From contig JBIQHJ010000003.1 in assembly GCA_044508625.1 (NCBI GenBank), positions 1-64,000 of the forward strand: a DNA stretch of 64,000 bases, in the 5' to 3' direction. The translations under genes were made by a program, and so were the position numbers. Below, piece by piece: positions 39,087 through 46,821 of this stretch. Each line of letters starts with the position of its first letter. Position 1 is the stretch's first letter. This stretch comes from Castellaniella sp044508625. Lineage in GTDB: Bacteria; Pseudomonadota; Gammaproteobacteria; Burkholderiales; Burkholderiaceae_B. The notes beneath the pieces were generated by a model that had not been told where the DNA came from, did not search any database, and worked only from the letters and a program-made list of their open reading frames with translations.

Positions 39087-40589
39087 TCAGCCGTGGCGCG
39101 CCGTGACGGTCTTGACCCGCGTGAACCCGTACAGGGCCTCGAAGCCCTTCTCGCGGCCATGCCCCGATTGGCCCACGCCGCCAAAGGGCAGCTCGATGCC
39201 GCCGCCGGCGCCGTAGTTGTTCAGGAACACCTGGCCGACGTTCAGCCGCCGCGCCATGCGCATCTGGCGCGCGCCGTCGCGCGTCCAGACGCCTGCCACC
39301 AGGCCGTAGGGCGTGCCGTTGGCGATGCGCAGCGCCTCGGCCTCGTCCTCGAAGGGAATCAGGACCTGCACCGGCCCGAAGATCTCCTCCTGCGCCAGGC
39401 GGTGGTCGGGCGGCACCTCGGAGAACAGCGTCGCGCGCACGAAGTGCCCCTCGGGCGAGGCGTCCTCGCGGATGCGGCCCTCGGCGGCGACGTTGAGCTC
39501 GGCCTTGCCCCACTCGATGTAGCGGCTGACGATGGCCTTTTGCTTGCCCGAGACCAGCGGCCCCAGGTCGCAGGAGGCCACCGCCGGCCCGGCGACGAGC
39601 CCGCGGTAGATCTCGGCCATGCGGCGCTTGACCTCGTCGTAGAGGGCGCGCTGCACCAGCACGCGCGAGGCGGCCGAGCAGGTCTGGCCGGCATTCTGCA
39701 TGCAGGCGCCCACCAGCGTGGGCATGGCCGCCTCCAGGTCGCAGTCCTCGAACACGATGTGCGGGGACTTGCCGCCGAGCTCCAGGGTGACGGGGATGAC
39801 GTTCCGGGCGGCGGCGGCCTGGATGCGCCGCCCGGTGCCCACCGAGCCGGTGAAAGAGACGTGATCGATGCCGGGGTGCTCGGAGAGGGCCGCGCCCGCC
39901 TCGGTGCCCAGGCCGGTGACCACGTTCAGCGCCCCGGCCGGCAGCCCCGCCTCCAGGGCGATGGCGGCAAAGGCCAGGGTCGAGACCGAGGCGTCCTCGG
40001 CGGGCTTGACCACGCAGGCATTGCCGGCGGCCAGCGCCGCGCCCACGGCGCGCCCGAGGATCTGCATCGGATAGTTCCAGGGGATGATGATGCCGCACAC
40101 GCCGTGCGGCTCGCGCAGGGTGTAGACGGTGAAGCCGTCCTGGTAGGGGATGGTGTGGCCCATGAGCTTGTCGGGGGCGCCGGCGTAGAACTCGAGGTAG
40201 CGGGCGAGGGCCTTGGCGTCGTTGAGCGACTGGTGCAGGGGCTTGCCGACGTCCAGCGCCTCGATCATGGCCAGGGCCTGGGCGCGCTGGCCGACGAGGG
40301 CGGACATTTTCATGAGGATGCGGCCGCGCTCGGCGGCGGTCATGCGGCCCCAGTCGCCCTCGGTGGCGGCGCGGGCGGCCGCCACCGCGGCATCGACGTC
40401 CTTGGCGCCGGCGCGGGCGATGACGCCCATGGCCTGACCGGTGGAGGGGTTCTCGATGGGCAGGGTGGCGCCGCCGTCCGCATCGCGCCAGTGCGCGCCG
40501 ATGAGGATCTTCGAGGTATCGAACCAGACCGTGGACTGCAATTCGTCGTGCGCCGCCTGCTCGAGCGCCTGGGGTACGCCGGGTGTCAT
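39087..40589 (-). CDS. NAD(P)-dependent aldehyde dehydrogenase
   Basis: The 500-residue enzyme oxidises an aldehyde to the acid. It has IIIPWNYPMQ, FTGSVGTGRRI (coenzyme-binding), the catalytic Glu in LELGGKSPHIV, the catalytic Cys in NAGQTCSAASRVLVQ and the C-terminal EEIFGPVQVLIPF and PFGGVGQSGHGREKG. It resembles betaine/gamma-aminobutyraldehyde-type dehydrogenases, but the substrate cannot be set from sequence. The ATG at 40589 gives MTPGVPQAL. It lies 41 bp downstream of the O-antigen ligase gene on the same strand. Confidence 0.92.
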   Translation of the reverse strand: MTPGVPQALEQAAHDELQSTVWFDTSKILIGAHWRDADGGATLPIENPSTGQAMGVIARAGAKDVDAAVAAARAATEGDWGRMTAAERGRILMKMSALVGQRAQALAMIEALDVGKPLHQSLNDAKALARYLEFYAGAPDKLMGHTIPYQDGFTVYTLREPHGVCGIIIPWNYPMQILGRAVGAALAAGNACVVKPAEDASVSTLAFAAIALEAGLPAGALNVVTGLGTEAGAALSEHPGIDHVSFTGSVGTGRRIQAAAARNVIPVTLELGGKSPHIVFEDCDLEAAMPTLVGACMQNAGQTCSAASRVLVQRALYDEVKRRMAEIYRGLVAGPAVASCDLGPLVSGKQKAIVSRYIEWGKAELNVAAEGRIREDASPEGHFVRATLFSEVPPDHRLAQEEIFGPVQVLIPFEDEAEALRIANGTPYGLVAGVWTRDGARQMRMARRLNVGQVFLNNYGAGGGIELPFGGVGQSGHGREKGFEALYGFTRVKTVTARHG

Positions 40590-40630
40590 CGTCCTTCTCC
40601 TTTGACCGTTGCGCGATTCCCCATTGTGCC

Positions 40631-41944
40631 TCAAGCGGGGGCGGCGGGCGGTCTCCCGGCATCCCCCTCCGCCTGCCGCATCGCCGCCCAGAGGATCGTC
40701 AGGGACAGCACGAAAAACATCACTCCGTTGTTGCGGCCGAGGATCACCTGGGTCAGGCCGAAGGCCGCGAAGGCCGCGGGCAGGCTGGCGCCGCAGCAGG
40801 CGAGCACCCGCACCCCCAGGTCGGGCGCGTGCAGGCGGCGGCAGAAATACCAGAAACTCGCGATCATCAGCGCGAGGAACGCGAACAGGCCCAGCGTGCC
40901 CTGGTGCAGCCAGACCTCGATGAAATTGTTGTGGGTGTTGGACAGGGTCCCCACGAAAGGATGGATGCGCCCGGCCTCGATCAGGCCCTCCAGGTGCGCG
41001 TCGTATTCCTCGTGCCCCCAGCCCAGCAGGGGCCGCTCGGGAATGCTGATCAGCGCGGATTTCCAGGCCTCGAGGCGCGAGCCGACGTTGTTCGTCGCGT
41101 CGCCCTCCCGCGTGTAGGCCTGCCATTCCGCAACGGCGCCGGCATAGCGGCCCTCCGCGATCCGGCCCACGGGCAGGACGGCCATGACGATCGCCACGCC
41201 CACGGCCAATACCGCGCAGCCGCCCAGCAGCGGCCGCAGGAACCGCCGGCGCAGCAGCGCCACGGCCGCCAGCACGGCAAAGATCGGCACGGCCACCAGC
41301 CCGCCGCGGGTGGCCGATGCGATGAAGGCGTAGGTGCCGGCCAGCGCACCCGCCAGCAGGAAGGCGGCCCAGCCATGGCGCCGGCGCAGCCCCGCCAGGA
41401 TGGCCCCCATCAGGCACCAGAACGCCATCACCAGGGCGATGTCGCCAAAGGGGATGGCGCTGGTCACGAAACCCTCGGCGCGCTGCAGACCGATGTACTG
41501 GGTCTGCCACCAGGCGATGGCCGCCGCGCCCGCCAGTCCCAGGACCAGGCCGGCCCACAGCCAATCCAGCCGCAGGCGCGCGCGCCGCAGCCCCAGCAGG
41601 ACGGGAACCGCCAGCGCATAGCGCACGCCCTGGTCCAGGTATTTCCCCGGATCGCCGTGCCATAGCACCGCCGCCGCATTCGCCAGGAAAACCGCCAGCA
41701 GCAGCCAGCACAGGCTCCGGTCCTCGGCCGACCAGGTGGCGGCCGGCGGGCCGTCGCCCTCGGGCGCGCCGCCGCGTCCCACCGTGCTGGTGGCGAGCCA
41801 CACCCCGACTCCTCCCACGAACAGCAGGCCGCCGCCCGCGGAATAGCCGGAGGGCGCCGACAGCATCAAGAGGAAGAAAATCGCGGCGCTGGCCGCCATC
41901 CAGGTGGACAGCCAAGCGGGCGTGCGTGCCGGGATCGGATGCAT
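40631..41944 (-). CDS. O-antigen ligase family protein (WaaL-like), copy 1
   Basis: The 437-residue membrane protein has about eleven hydrophobic segments and the Wzy_C/O-antigen-ligase loop SRLEAWKSALISIPERPLLG ... THNNFIEVWLHQGTLGLF, with the conserved His. Such enzymes join undecaprenyl-linked polysaccharide to lipid A-core in the periplasm. It has the GC-rich composition of the chromosome. A clearly paralogous but AT-richer gene lies at 57313-58599, sharing phrases such as FVTSAIPFG, GRN-GVMFF and RLEAW. It is divergent from rfaH, with the repeat arrays between. Confidence 0.88.
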   Translation of the reverse strand: MHPIPARTPAWLSTWMAASAAIFFLLMLSAPSGYSAGGGLLFVGGVGVWLATSTVGRGGAPEGDGPPAATWSAEDRSLCWLLLAVFLANAAAVLWHGDPGKYLDQGVRYALAVPVLLGLRRARLRLDWLWAGLVLGLAGAAAIAWWQTQYIGLQRAEGFVTSAIPFGDIALVMAFWCLMGAILAGLRRRHGWAAFLLAGALAGTYAFIASATRGGLVAVPIFAVLAAVALLRRRFLRPLLGGCAVLAVGVAIVMAVLPVGRIAEGRYAGAVAEWQAYTREGDATNNVGSRLEAWKSALISIPERPLLGWGHEEYDAHLEGLIEAGRIHPFVGTLSNTHNNFIEVWLHQGTLGLFAFLALMIASFWYFCRRLHAPDLGVRVLACCGASLPAAFAAFGLTQVILGRNNGVMFFVLSLTILWAAMRQAEGDAGRPPAAPA

Positions 41945-42032
41945 GAGGGCGTGACTCGCTCAGGGCGTGGATTTGGCGGATTGTAGCCCGCGCTCCCGCG
42001 CCTCTGCGGCCCCTGCGCCCCGAGTCCCAGAG

Positions 42033-42092
42033 TCCCCGAATCCCCGAATCCCCGAATCCCCGGGTCCCCGGGTCCCCGGGTCCCGAGTCCCC
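42033..42092. repeat. Octamer tandem repeat (TCCCCGAA / TCCCCGGG)
   Basis: Six perfect 8-bp units stand at 42033-42080, three TCCCCGAA then three TCCCCGGG, followed by degenerate copies to about 42092. It lies in the non-coding gap between the divergent ligase gene and rfaH. Confidence 0.88.
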
Positions 42093-42101
42093 GCACCGCG
42101 A

Positions 42102-42276
42102 GCATCCGGTATGTGGGCATCCAGCATGCGGGCATATCCGGCATGCGGGCATCCAGGTGCGAGCATCTGGCATAGGAGCGTCCGGCATGCAGGCGTCCGG
42201 CATAGGAGCATCCGGCATAGGAGCATCCAGCATGCGGTCATCCGGCATGCGAGCACCCAGCATGCAGGCGTCCGGG
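42102..42276. repeat. 15-bp tandem repeat array, about twelve units, upstream of rfaH
   Basis: About twelve head-to-tail units of consensus GCATCCGGCATGCGA run from 42102 to 42276; most are exactly 15 bp, one is 17 and one 14. The array ends 37 bp before the rfaH ATG. A possible -10 box TACAAT at 42279-42284 abuts the array, so the repeats occupy the place of the -35 and upstream region. Open frames across the array are a by-product of its 15-bp period. Confidence 0.9.
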
Positions 42277-42313
42277 CCTACAATGACCATCTCGCAGCCG
42301 TTCCGTTCATCCG

Positions 42314-42934
42314 ATGCCGACCCCAGACGAGCCCTATCCGGCCGCCAATCCCGATGCGGCATCCGCCGCCGCGCTGTCCTGGTTCGTCGTGCACACCAAG
42401 CCGCGCCAGGAATCCCTGGCGCGCGAGCACCTGCTGCGCCAGGAGTTCGAGGTCTACCTGCCACTGTTCAAGGTGTTCAAGGCGCCGCGTCGGGGCAGGG
42501 CGGGCGGCGGCCGGATCGCCACGCCGGGCGGCGCGGCGGACGGCCCGGCCTCCGGGCAGCAGGCCCTGACCGCCAACGAGCCCATGTTCCCGCGTTACCT
42601 GTTCCTGCGCCCGAGCCGCCCGACCCAGTCCCTGTCCAGCGTGCGCTCGACGCAAGGCGTCAGTCGCCTGGTGATGTTCGGCAACCAGCCCGCGCGCATC
42701 GCCCAGCCCCTGATCGATGGCATCCGCCAGGCCGAGGCCGCGCGCGCCCGCGCCGAGCTGGCGCAGATCAGCCCCTATCGGCCCGGCATGCCCGTGCGCC
42801 TGCAGGATCCGGCGCTGGGCGGCTTGCAGGCCCTCGTCCAGGCCGTATCGCGCGACCGCGTGACGCTGCTGCTCGAAATCCTCGGACGGCCCCAGCTCGT
42901 CAGCGTCGATTTCGAGCGGATATCGCCTCTCTAG
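42314..42934 (+). CDS. rfaH: RfaH-like transcription antiterminator (NusG family)
   Basis: This 206-residue NusG paralogue should bind RNA polymerase paused at an ops site and carry it through long surface-polysaccharide operons. The N-terminal domain shows LSWFVVHTKPRQESLAREHL near 22-41, EPMFPRYLFLRP and RSTQGVSRLVMFG, matching RfaH. The C-terminal KOW part begins near YRPGMPVRLQDPALGGLQAL. An insertion rich in Gly/Ala/Arg (about 58-88) lies between strands of the N-terminal domain. A perfect ops sequence occurs 3.9 kb to the right at 46789-46800, ahead of the polysaccharide genes, which supports the assignment. Confidence 0.88.
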   Translation: MPTPDEPYPAANPDAASAAALSWFVVHTKPRQESLAREHLLRQEFEVYLPLFKVFKAPRRGRAGGGRIATPGGAADGPASGQQALTANEPMFPRYLFLRPSRPTQSLSSVRSTQGVSRLVMFGNQPARIAQPLIDGIRQAEAARARAELAQISPYRPGMPVRLQDPALGGLQALVQAVSRDRVTLLLEILGRPQLVSVDFERISPL

Positions 42935-42973
42935 GGATCCTTGCGGACCCGAATTGACCCGCCTTAACGAAAT

Positions 42974-42993
42974 CCCATCTCGGGGTAGGTGGG
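42974..42993 (+). other. Small hairpin between rfaH and the autotransporter gene
   Basis: CCCATCT (42974-42980) pairs with AGGTGGG (42987-42993), with one G-U pair and a six-base loop. No U tract follows, so it is at best a weak terminator or part of the leader of the next gene. Confidence 0.45.
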
Positions 42994-42996
42994 ACA

Positions 42997-43056
42997 TTTA
43001 TCTCCTGGTAGAACCACGTCACATCCAGTGACATTCTTGGACATCAAGGAGATAAA
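42997..43056 (+). promoter_or_regulatory. Predicted ribosome-binding-site-masking hairpin in the autotransporter leader
   Basis: TTTATCTCCT (42997-43006) is the exact reverse complement of AGGAGATAAA (43047-43056). The second arm contains nearly all of the Shine-Dalgarno sequence AAGGAG, two bases from the ATG at 43058. The 40-nt loop carries its own hairpin, GTCAC (43018-43022) with GTGAC (43028-43032). In mRNA this would hide the ribosome site until opened by heat, a ligand, a small RNA or a protein. The pairing is seen in the sequence; the control role is inferred. Confidence 0.7.
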
Positions 43057-43057
43057 C

Positions 43058-45301
43058 ATGAAAATCCGTCACATGATCGTCATCGGCCTGGGCCTCGGCC
43101 TGCCGGGCCTCTCGGCCGCCCAGCTCATGAAGCACGGCCCCAACCACATTCTGGGCGCGCCGCCCCCGGCGCGGGCTGTGGCGGCCGCAATCGCCCCCGA
43201 GGCGCCCTGGGATCCTTCCCCGGCGCCTTTTTTGCTGACCGGCGAACCCATCGCCGTCGACCGGGACCGCGTCGTCACTCGCGCGCTGATCATCGATTTC
43301 CCCACCCCCTTCGGCGTCGGCGCCGGCCACACCTTGCGCATCGAAGGGGCCGTGGACAGCGCTCCCGCGGCCGCCGGCGGCCTCTACAAGCTCGGCGCCG
43401 GCCATATGGTCCTGGCCGGCCGCAACACCTACCGCGGCAACTCCGCCCTGCTGCGGGGCAGCCTGTCCCTGCTGGACGACCACGCCCTGGGCGCGCCGTC
43501 CAACGCCCTGGACGTCAACATCGGCACGCGCCTGGAATTCGCCGAGAGCGTATCGATCGGCCAAACCCTCACCTTCAAGCCTGTGGACCTGGCCGCCGAA
43601 CTGCCGGCCCACTGGTGGGCGCCCGTCCCTCCGCCGGTCGAACCTCCGGCCGTCCAGTGGGCGGTCGAGCGCGGCGAGGCCACGCATTTCGGCGACCTGT
43701 TCGGCCATGCGTCCCTCGTCAAACAGGGCGCCGGTACCTTGCGCCTTGCCGGCTGGGGCGCCGCCTACACGGGCGATATGAGAGTGCGCGAAGGCGGATT
43801 GCGGATCGACGGCGTCTTTGGCGGGCGCGTGCTCGTCGAGCCGGGCGCCGTCCTCTCGGGCACCGGCCTGGCCGGCAGCATCGAGGCGCACGGCATCCTC
43901 GCTCCCGGCGCGGCGCAGCGGACCGGCACCCTCATGGCCGCGCACGAACTGCGCCTGATGCCGGGCTCCGCGACCCGCATCCGCATCGGCGCCGACGGCG
44001 AAGCCGACCGCCTCTGGTCGCTCGGCACCGCCTCCGTGGACGGCACCCTGCACGTCCAGGCCCGGGCCGGCGCCTGGGACGAGGAAAGCCACTGGACCAT
44101 CGTCCAGGCCGATGGCGGCCTGGAGGCGGGCCGGTTCGCCTCGGCCTCCAGCGACCTCGCCTACTTCGACCCGGTCCTCGAGTACGGCTCCGACCGCATC
44201 GTGCTGGCCCTGCGGCGCAACGCCGCGAGGCTGGAAACCTGCGCCGAAAACGGCGCCGCGCACGCCGCGGCCCGCGCGATCGAGGGCGGCATCCCTGCGC
44301 TGGCCGAGCGCATCGTCCGCCAGGACTGCGAACGCGCTGCCGACCTGCTGGCGGCCTTTGCGCATTCGGGCGCCGCATCCTGGCGCGGCGCCATGCTGGA
44401 GGACAGCCGCCACGTGCGCGAGGCTGCGCTGGACCATGCGGGCAGCGGCCGCGCCTGGATACGCCAGTGGATGGTCGTCGCCGAACGCGACCCGCGCACC
44501 GGCGCCGACGGCGCCATTCGCGGCGACGCCCGCGACGTCGCGGGCGTGCTCGCCGGCCTGGACCGCGCCGTCTCCCGCGGCTGGCACCTCGGCGTGTTCG
44601 CCGGCGTCCAGCACGTGGACTACGGCAGCCTTGGCCATGCCCGCGCCCCGGGCGGCCTGGCGGTGCGCGACGCCAGCCTGCACCTCGGCCTCGGCGCCGC
44701 CCATCGCCTTGGCGGCGGCCGCCGGCTCAGCCTGGGCGCCGCGCATGCCTGGCACCGTGGCGCCGGCCGCCGCTGGACCATCGACGGCGACGGCTCCTTG
44801 CGCGCCACCCCGCACGCGCGCAGCCTGCAGGCCTGGGCGGAATGGCGCATCGACGAGGCGCCCGCCGGGCGCTGGACCTTCGCGCCCCTCGCACGCCTGG
44901 CCTGGGTGCGCCTGGACAGCCGCGACTATGTCGAAACCGGCGGCCCGGCCGCCCTGCACGTCCAGGGCGCCGTGGACCAGCGGCTCTTTGCTCATGCGGC
45001 GCTGCGGGCACACCGCGCCTGGCCCGTCCCGCACGGCCTCGCCGTGCTGCGAGCCGCCCTCGGCTGGGATGCCCTGACAGGCTCGCCGGACTTGCACAGC
45101 ACCCAGTCGTTTCGGGATGACCCGGCCGCGCGGACCTTCGAGGCGGACGGCCAGCCCCTCGCGCGCCACGCCGTGCGCCTGGACCTGAGCGTCGACGCGC
45201 CCCTTGCGCCCGGAGTGCGCGCCGGCATCGGCTACACCGGCCAGTACCGCGCCGGCGGCAGGCAGCATGGGGTGCTGCTGAGTGTGGGGATGGCGCTGTA
45301 G
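43058..45301 (+). CDS. Classical autotransporter (type Va) with a short passenger
   Basis: The 747-residue protein has a signal peptide ending near LSAAQ. A passenger of about 420 residues carries autotransporter-associated repeats (GAGHMVLAGRNTYRGNSALL, KQGAGTLRLAG, GTGLAGSIEAHGILAPG), expected to form a beta-helix. A linker contains MLEDSRHVREAALDH, and a 12-strand beta-barrel of about 260 residues ends LLSVGMAL. I see no protease triad, RGD or lipase motif, so adhesion or biofilm is only a guess. Two cysteines 28 residues apart (ETCAEN ... RQDCER) precede the barrel, which is unusual. AAGGAG at 43046-43051 fixes the start; it lies within the predicted hairpin. Confidence 0.88.
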   Translation: MKIRHMIVIGLGLGLPGLSAAQLMKHGPNHILGAPPPARAVAAAIAPEAPWDPSPAPFLLTGEPIAVDRDRVVTRALIIDFPTPFGVGAGHTLRIEGAVDSAPAAAGGLYKLGAGHMVLAGRNTYRGNSALLRGSLSLLDDHALGAPSNALDVNIGTRLEFAESVSIGQTLTFKPVDLAAELPAHWWAPVPPPVEPPAVQWAVERGEATHFGDLFGHASLVKQGAGTLRLAGWGAAYTGDMRVREGGLRIDGVFGGRVLVEPGAVLSGTGLAGSIEAHGILAPGAAQRTGTLMAAHELRLMPGSATRIRIGADGEADRLWSLGTASVDGTLHVQARAGAWDEESHWTIVQADGGLEAGRFASASSDLAYFDPVLEYGSDRIVLALRRNAARLETCAENGAAHAAARAIEGGIPALAERIVRQDCERAADLLAAFAHSGAASWRGAMLEDSRHVREAALDHAGSGRAWIRQWMVVAERDPRTGADGAIRGDARDVAGVLAGLDRAVSRGWHLGVFAGVQHVDYGSLGHARAPGGLAVRDASLHLGLGAAHRLGGGRRLSLGAAHAWHRGAGRRWTIDGDGSLRATPHARSLQAWAEWRIDEAPAGRWTFAPLARLAWVRLDSRDYVETGGPAALHVQGAVDQRLFAHAALRAHRAWPVPHGLAVLRAALGWDALTGSPDLHSTQSFRDDPAARTFEADGQPLARHAVRLDLSVDAPLAPGVRAGIGYTGQYRAGGRQHGVLLSVGMAL

Positions 45302-45318
45302 CTTTCGCCGGGGTCTTT

Positions 45319-45693
45319 TCAGCCTCTGGTCGTCGGCTGGATCAGGCTTTCCGCCGGAATGCCGAGCTTTTCGTGCAGTTTGCGGATCATGGGCAGGGTC
45401 AGTGCGCGCTTGCGATTCAAGACCTCATAGACGCGGTTGCGCCGTCCGATCATGGGTTCGAGATCCTTGGCACTGAGGCCTCCTTGCTCCATCCTGTATT
45501 TGATTGCTTCGATCGGATCCGGCAGGCCGATGGGATGGTGCTTCGCCTCGTAGGCCTGAACCAAGGTCGAAAGAACGTCCAGGCGATCACCATCCGAGGA
45601 CCCCGGCAACGGATCCTGGTCCACGAGGCGGGAAATTTCCTGCAGTGCAGCCTCGTAGTCAGCCTCGCTGCGGATGGGACGGATTTCCATCAT
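45319..45693 (-). CDS. higA: HigA-type antitoxin (Xre-like), orphaned
   Basis: The 124-residue protein has the HigA layout: MMEIRPIRSEADYEAALQEI, a linker EAKHHPIGLPDPIEAIKYRM and a helix-turn-helix GLSAKDLEPMIGRRNRVYEV. It would bind and neutralise a HigB ribonuclease and repress its own operon. The toxin gene directly upstream (45696-45798) has lost its middle, so this antitoxin has no working partner here. It lies tail-to-tail with the autotransporter gene. Confidence 0.88.
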   Translation of the reverse strand: MMEIRPIRSEADYEAALQEISRLVDQDPLPGSSDGDRLDVLSTLVQAYEAKHHPIGLPDPIEAIKYRMEQGGLSAKDLEPMIGRRNRVYEVLNRKRALTLPMIRKLHEKLGIPAESLIQPTTRG

Positions 45694-45695
45694 GG

Positions 45696-45798
45696 CTACT
45701 CCATTTCAACCGTGAGTGCGTCGATTCGGTCATATTCGGCATGGGTGCCGATGAATTTCACCCAGAATTGGTGTAGTACGGGCGGCGATGAGTCGCAT
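45696..45798 (-). pseudogene. higB: higB toxin pseudogene with an internal deletion
   Basis: From an ATG at 45798 the frame reads MRLIAAR, the usual HigB start. The C-terminal end QFWVKFIGTHAEYDRIDALT, ending at the TAG 45696-45698, is present in another frame. The two ends are only about 40 bases apart, so most of a toxin of about 100 residues is deleted and the ends are out of frame. The stop lies two bases before the higA start, the normal higBA order. Confidence 0.8.
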
Positions 45799-46006
45799 GG
45801 CCATGCTAGTCCCATGTTGGGACTATTGCAATAAAGGGAGGGCTTAGAACTTTATGGCTTGAGATGGGTGGTTCAATGGACTATAGTGGGCCGATACGCT
45901 TTCAGTGGGATCGGCTCGCGCCTGTTCATCGTGACTTATGTCCCGAGGCATGAGGCCATACGTATCATCTCGGCGCGCAAGGCCAATCAGCGAGAGGTCG
46001 CATATT

Positions 46007-46387
46007 ATGAAAACAGTACATATGACCGTTGATCCCGCCGATCCAGCGTTTTCGACGATCGGGCGCGTGGACGAGGCACGCCTGGATGCCACAACGGAAG
46101 ATGACATCGCTCGCCAGGCTGCCCTCGACGACGCTGCCGCCATACGAGATGCGGCCAGATACGCGCGGCGCGTGCGTCAGCGCCTGGGCTTGAGCCAGGC
46201 AGAGTTCTCGCAGCGGATCGATGTTTCTCTGCAGACCATCCGAAACTGGGAGCAAGGCAAGCGCCGCCCGACCGGCGCGGCAAAGGCATTGCTGAAGGTG
46301 CTGGACAAAGCCCCTGAAGCTGCCTTGGACGCCTTGCGAGGCAGCCAGGACGAGCCTGCGCAACATAGTGGAACTGGCCGCTCTTGA
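46007..46387 (+). CDS. Xre-family DNA-binding protein, antitoxin-like, orphan
   Basis: The 126-residue protein has a helix-turn-helix in its C-terminal half (RLGLSQAEFSQRIDVSLQTI, RNWEQGKRRPTGAAKALL), typical of Xre antitoxins. The N-terminal half (MKTVHMTVDPADPAF) is short and unstructured in appearance. CGAGAGG precedes the ATG at 46007; the frame also opens at 45938 without homology. No toxin gene fits in the 208-bp gap to the left, and its 3' end abuts a broken mazF fragment on the other strand, so it is probably a stranded antitoxin. Confidence 0.75.
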   Translation: MKTVHMTVDPADPAFSTIGRVDEARLDATTEDDIARQAALDDAAAIRDAARYARRVRQRLGLSQAEFSQRIDVSLQTIRNWEQGKRRPTGAAKALLKVLDKAPEAALDALRGSQDEPAQHSGTGRS

Positions 46388-46390
46388 GGG

Positions 46391-46468
46391 GTCCGGGGTC
46401 GCCGGGCGTCGCTTTTCGTAGTCGCCGGCCATGGCAATCGTGACGAGGTCGCCGCGTCTCAGGTCCAT
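46391..46468 (-). pseudogene. mazF/pemK-type toxin fragment (N-terminal 25 residues only)
   Basis: From the ATG at 46468 the protein starts MDLRRGDLVTIAMAGDYEKR, the characteristic N-terminus of MazF/PemK endoribonucleases. Homology ends after RRPA, at the point where the Xre gene ends on the other strand. The frame continues antisense through that gene but has no MazF features. The rest of the toxin is missing. Confidence 0.7.
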
Positions 46469-46683
46469 TCATCACGGAAAGGATCGAGATCCTCGTCGAG
46501 CTCTTGCATGACGCCGTGCCTCGAGTTCAAAAGACGATCGGCGAGCTTGCCGGATCCGATCGCGGGCCAGCTCACGTAGAAACTCACCGAGCGATTTCCC
46601 CTCCCGTTCGGCAAGGTCGCTGAGCGCGGCCTTGAGGGCGGGGTCTAGCCCCGAAAGAAGACCCAGCGCACTGACGATCGTTT
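46459..46683 (-). pseudogene. Ribbon-helix-helix (MazE/CopG-like) antitoxin pseudogene
   Basis: On the minus strand the frame reads LDPALKAALSDLAEREGKSL then GEFLRELARDRIRQARRS, a clear ribbon-helix-helix antitoxin. There is no start codon: the expected position carries ACG (46681-46683) right after a stop. The C-terminal frame shifts near 46527, after which MQELDEDLDPFRDEWT continues in another frame to 46459, overlapping the toxin ATG in the normal antitoxin-toxin arrangement. The gap 46684-46821 otherwise holds only the ops site and a possible promoter. Confidence 0.7.
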
Positions 46684-46788
46684 ACAAGAAGAAAGCCTCA
46701 CACGCTAGGCAAGCCCCGATCCGCTGTTGTACTATCGCGTTCACGCATTGAACATGCGCGATCGCGCTTGCTGACCGTGTCACAGCAC

Positions 46789-46800
46789 GGCGGTAGCGTG
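46789..46800 (+). promoter_or_regulatory. ops element (RfaH recruitment site)
   Basis: GGCGGTAGCGTG is identical to the enterobacterial ops sequence at which RNA polymerase pauses and recruits RfaH. It lies 21 bp before the marR ATG, at the head of the polysaccharide genes on the same strand. An RfaH-like protein is encoded at 42314-42934. A TACTAT at 46730-46735 could be the -10 box of the promoter, placing ops about 50 bases into the transcript. Confidence 0.85.
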
Positions 46801-46821
46801 TTCGCTGGACTCATCCGCGTC

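Noticed and set aside
42157..42957. Open frames with regular Met-x-Ala-Ser-Gly or Met-Pro-Asp-Ala repeats across the 15-bp array
   Set aside because: A 15-bp period automatically gives repetitive open frames on both strands. No ribosome site or homology supports translation, and the plus frame overlaps rfaH.
42981..42992. CGGGGTAGGTGG, a possible second ops element before the autotransporter
   Set aside because: Only the GGTAG core and a few other bases match, and it lies inside a small hairpin. It is far weaker than the perfect site at 46789.
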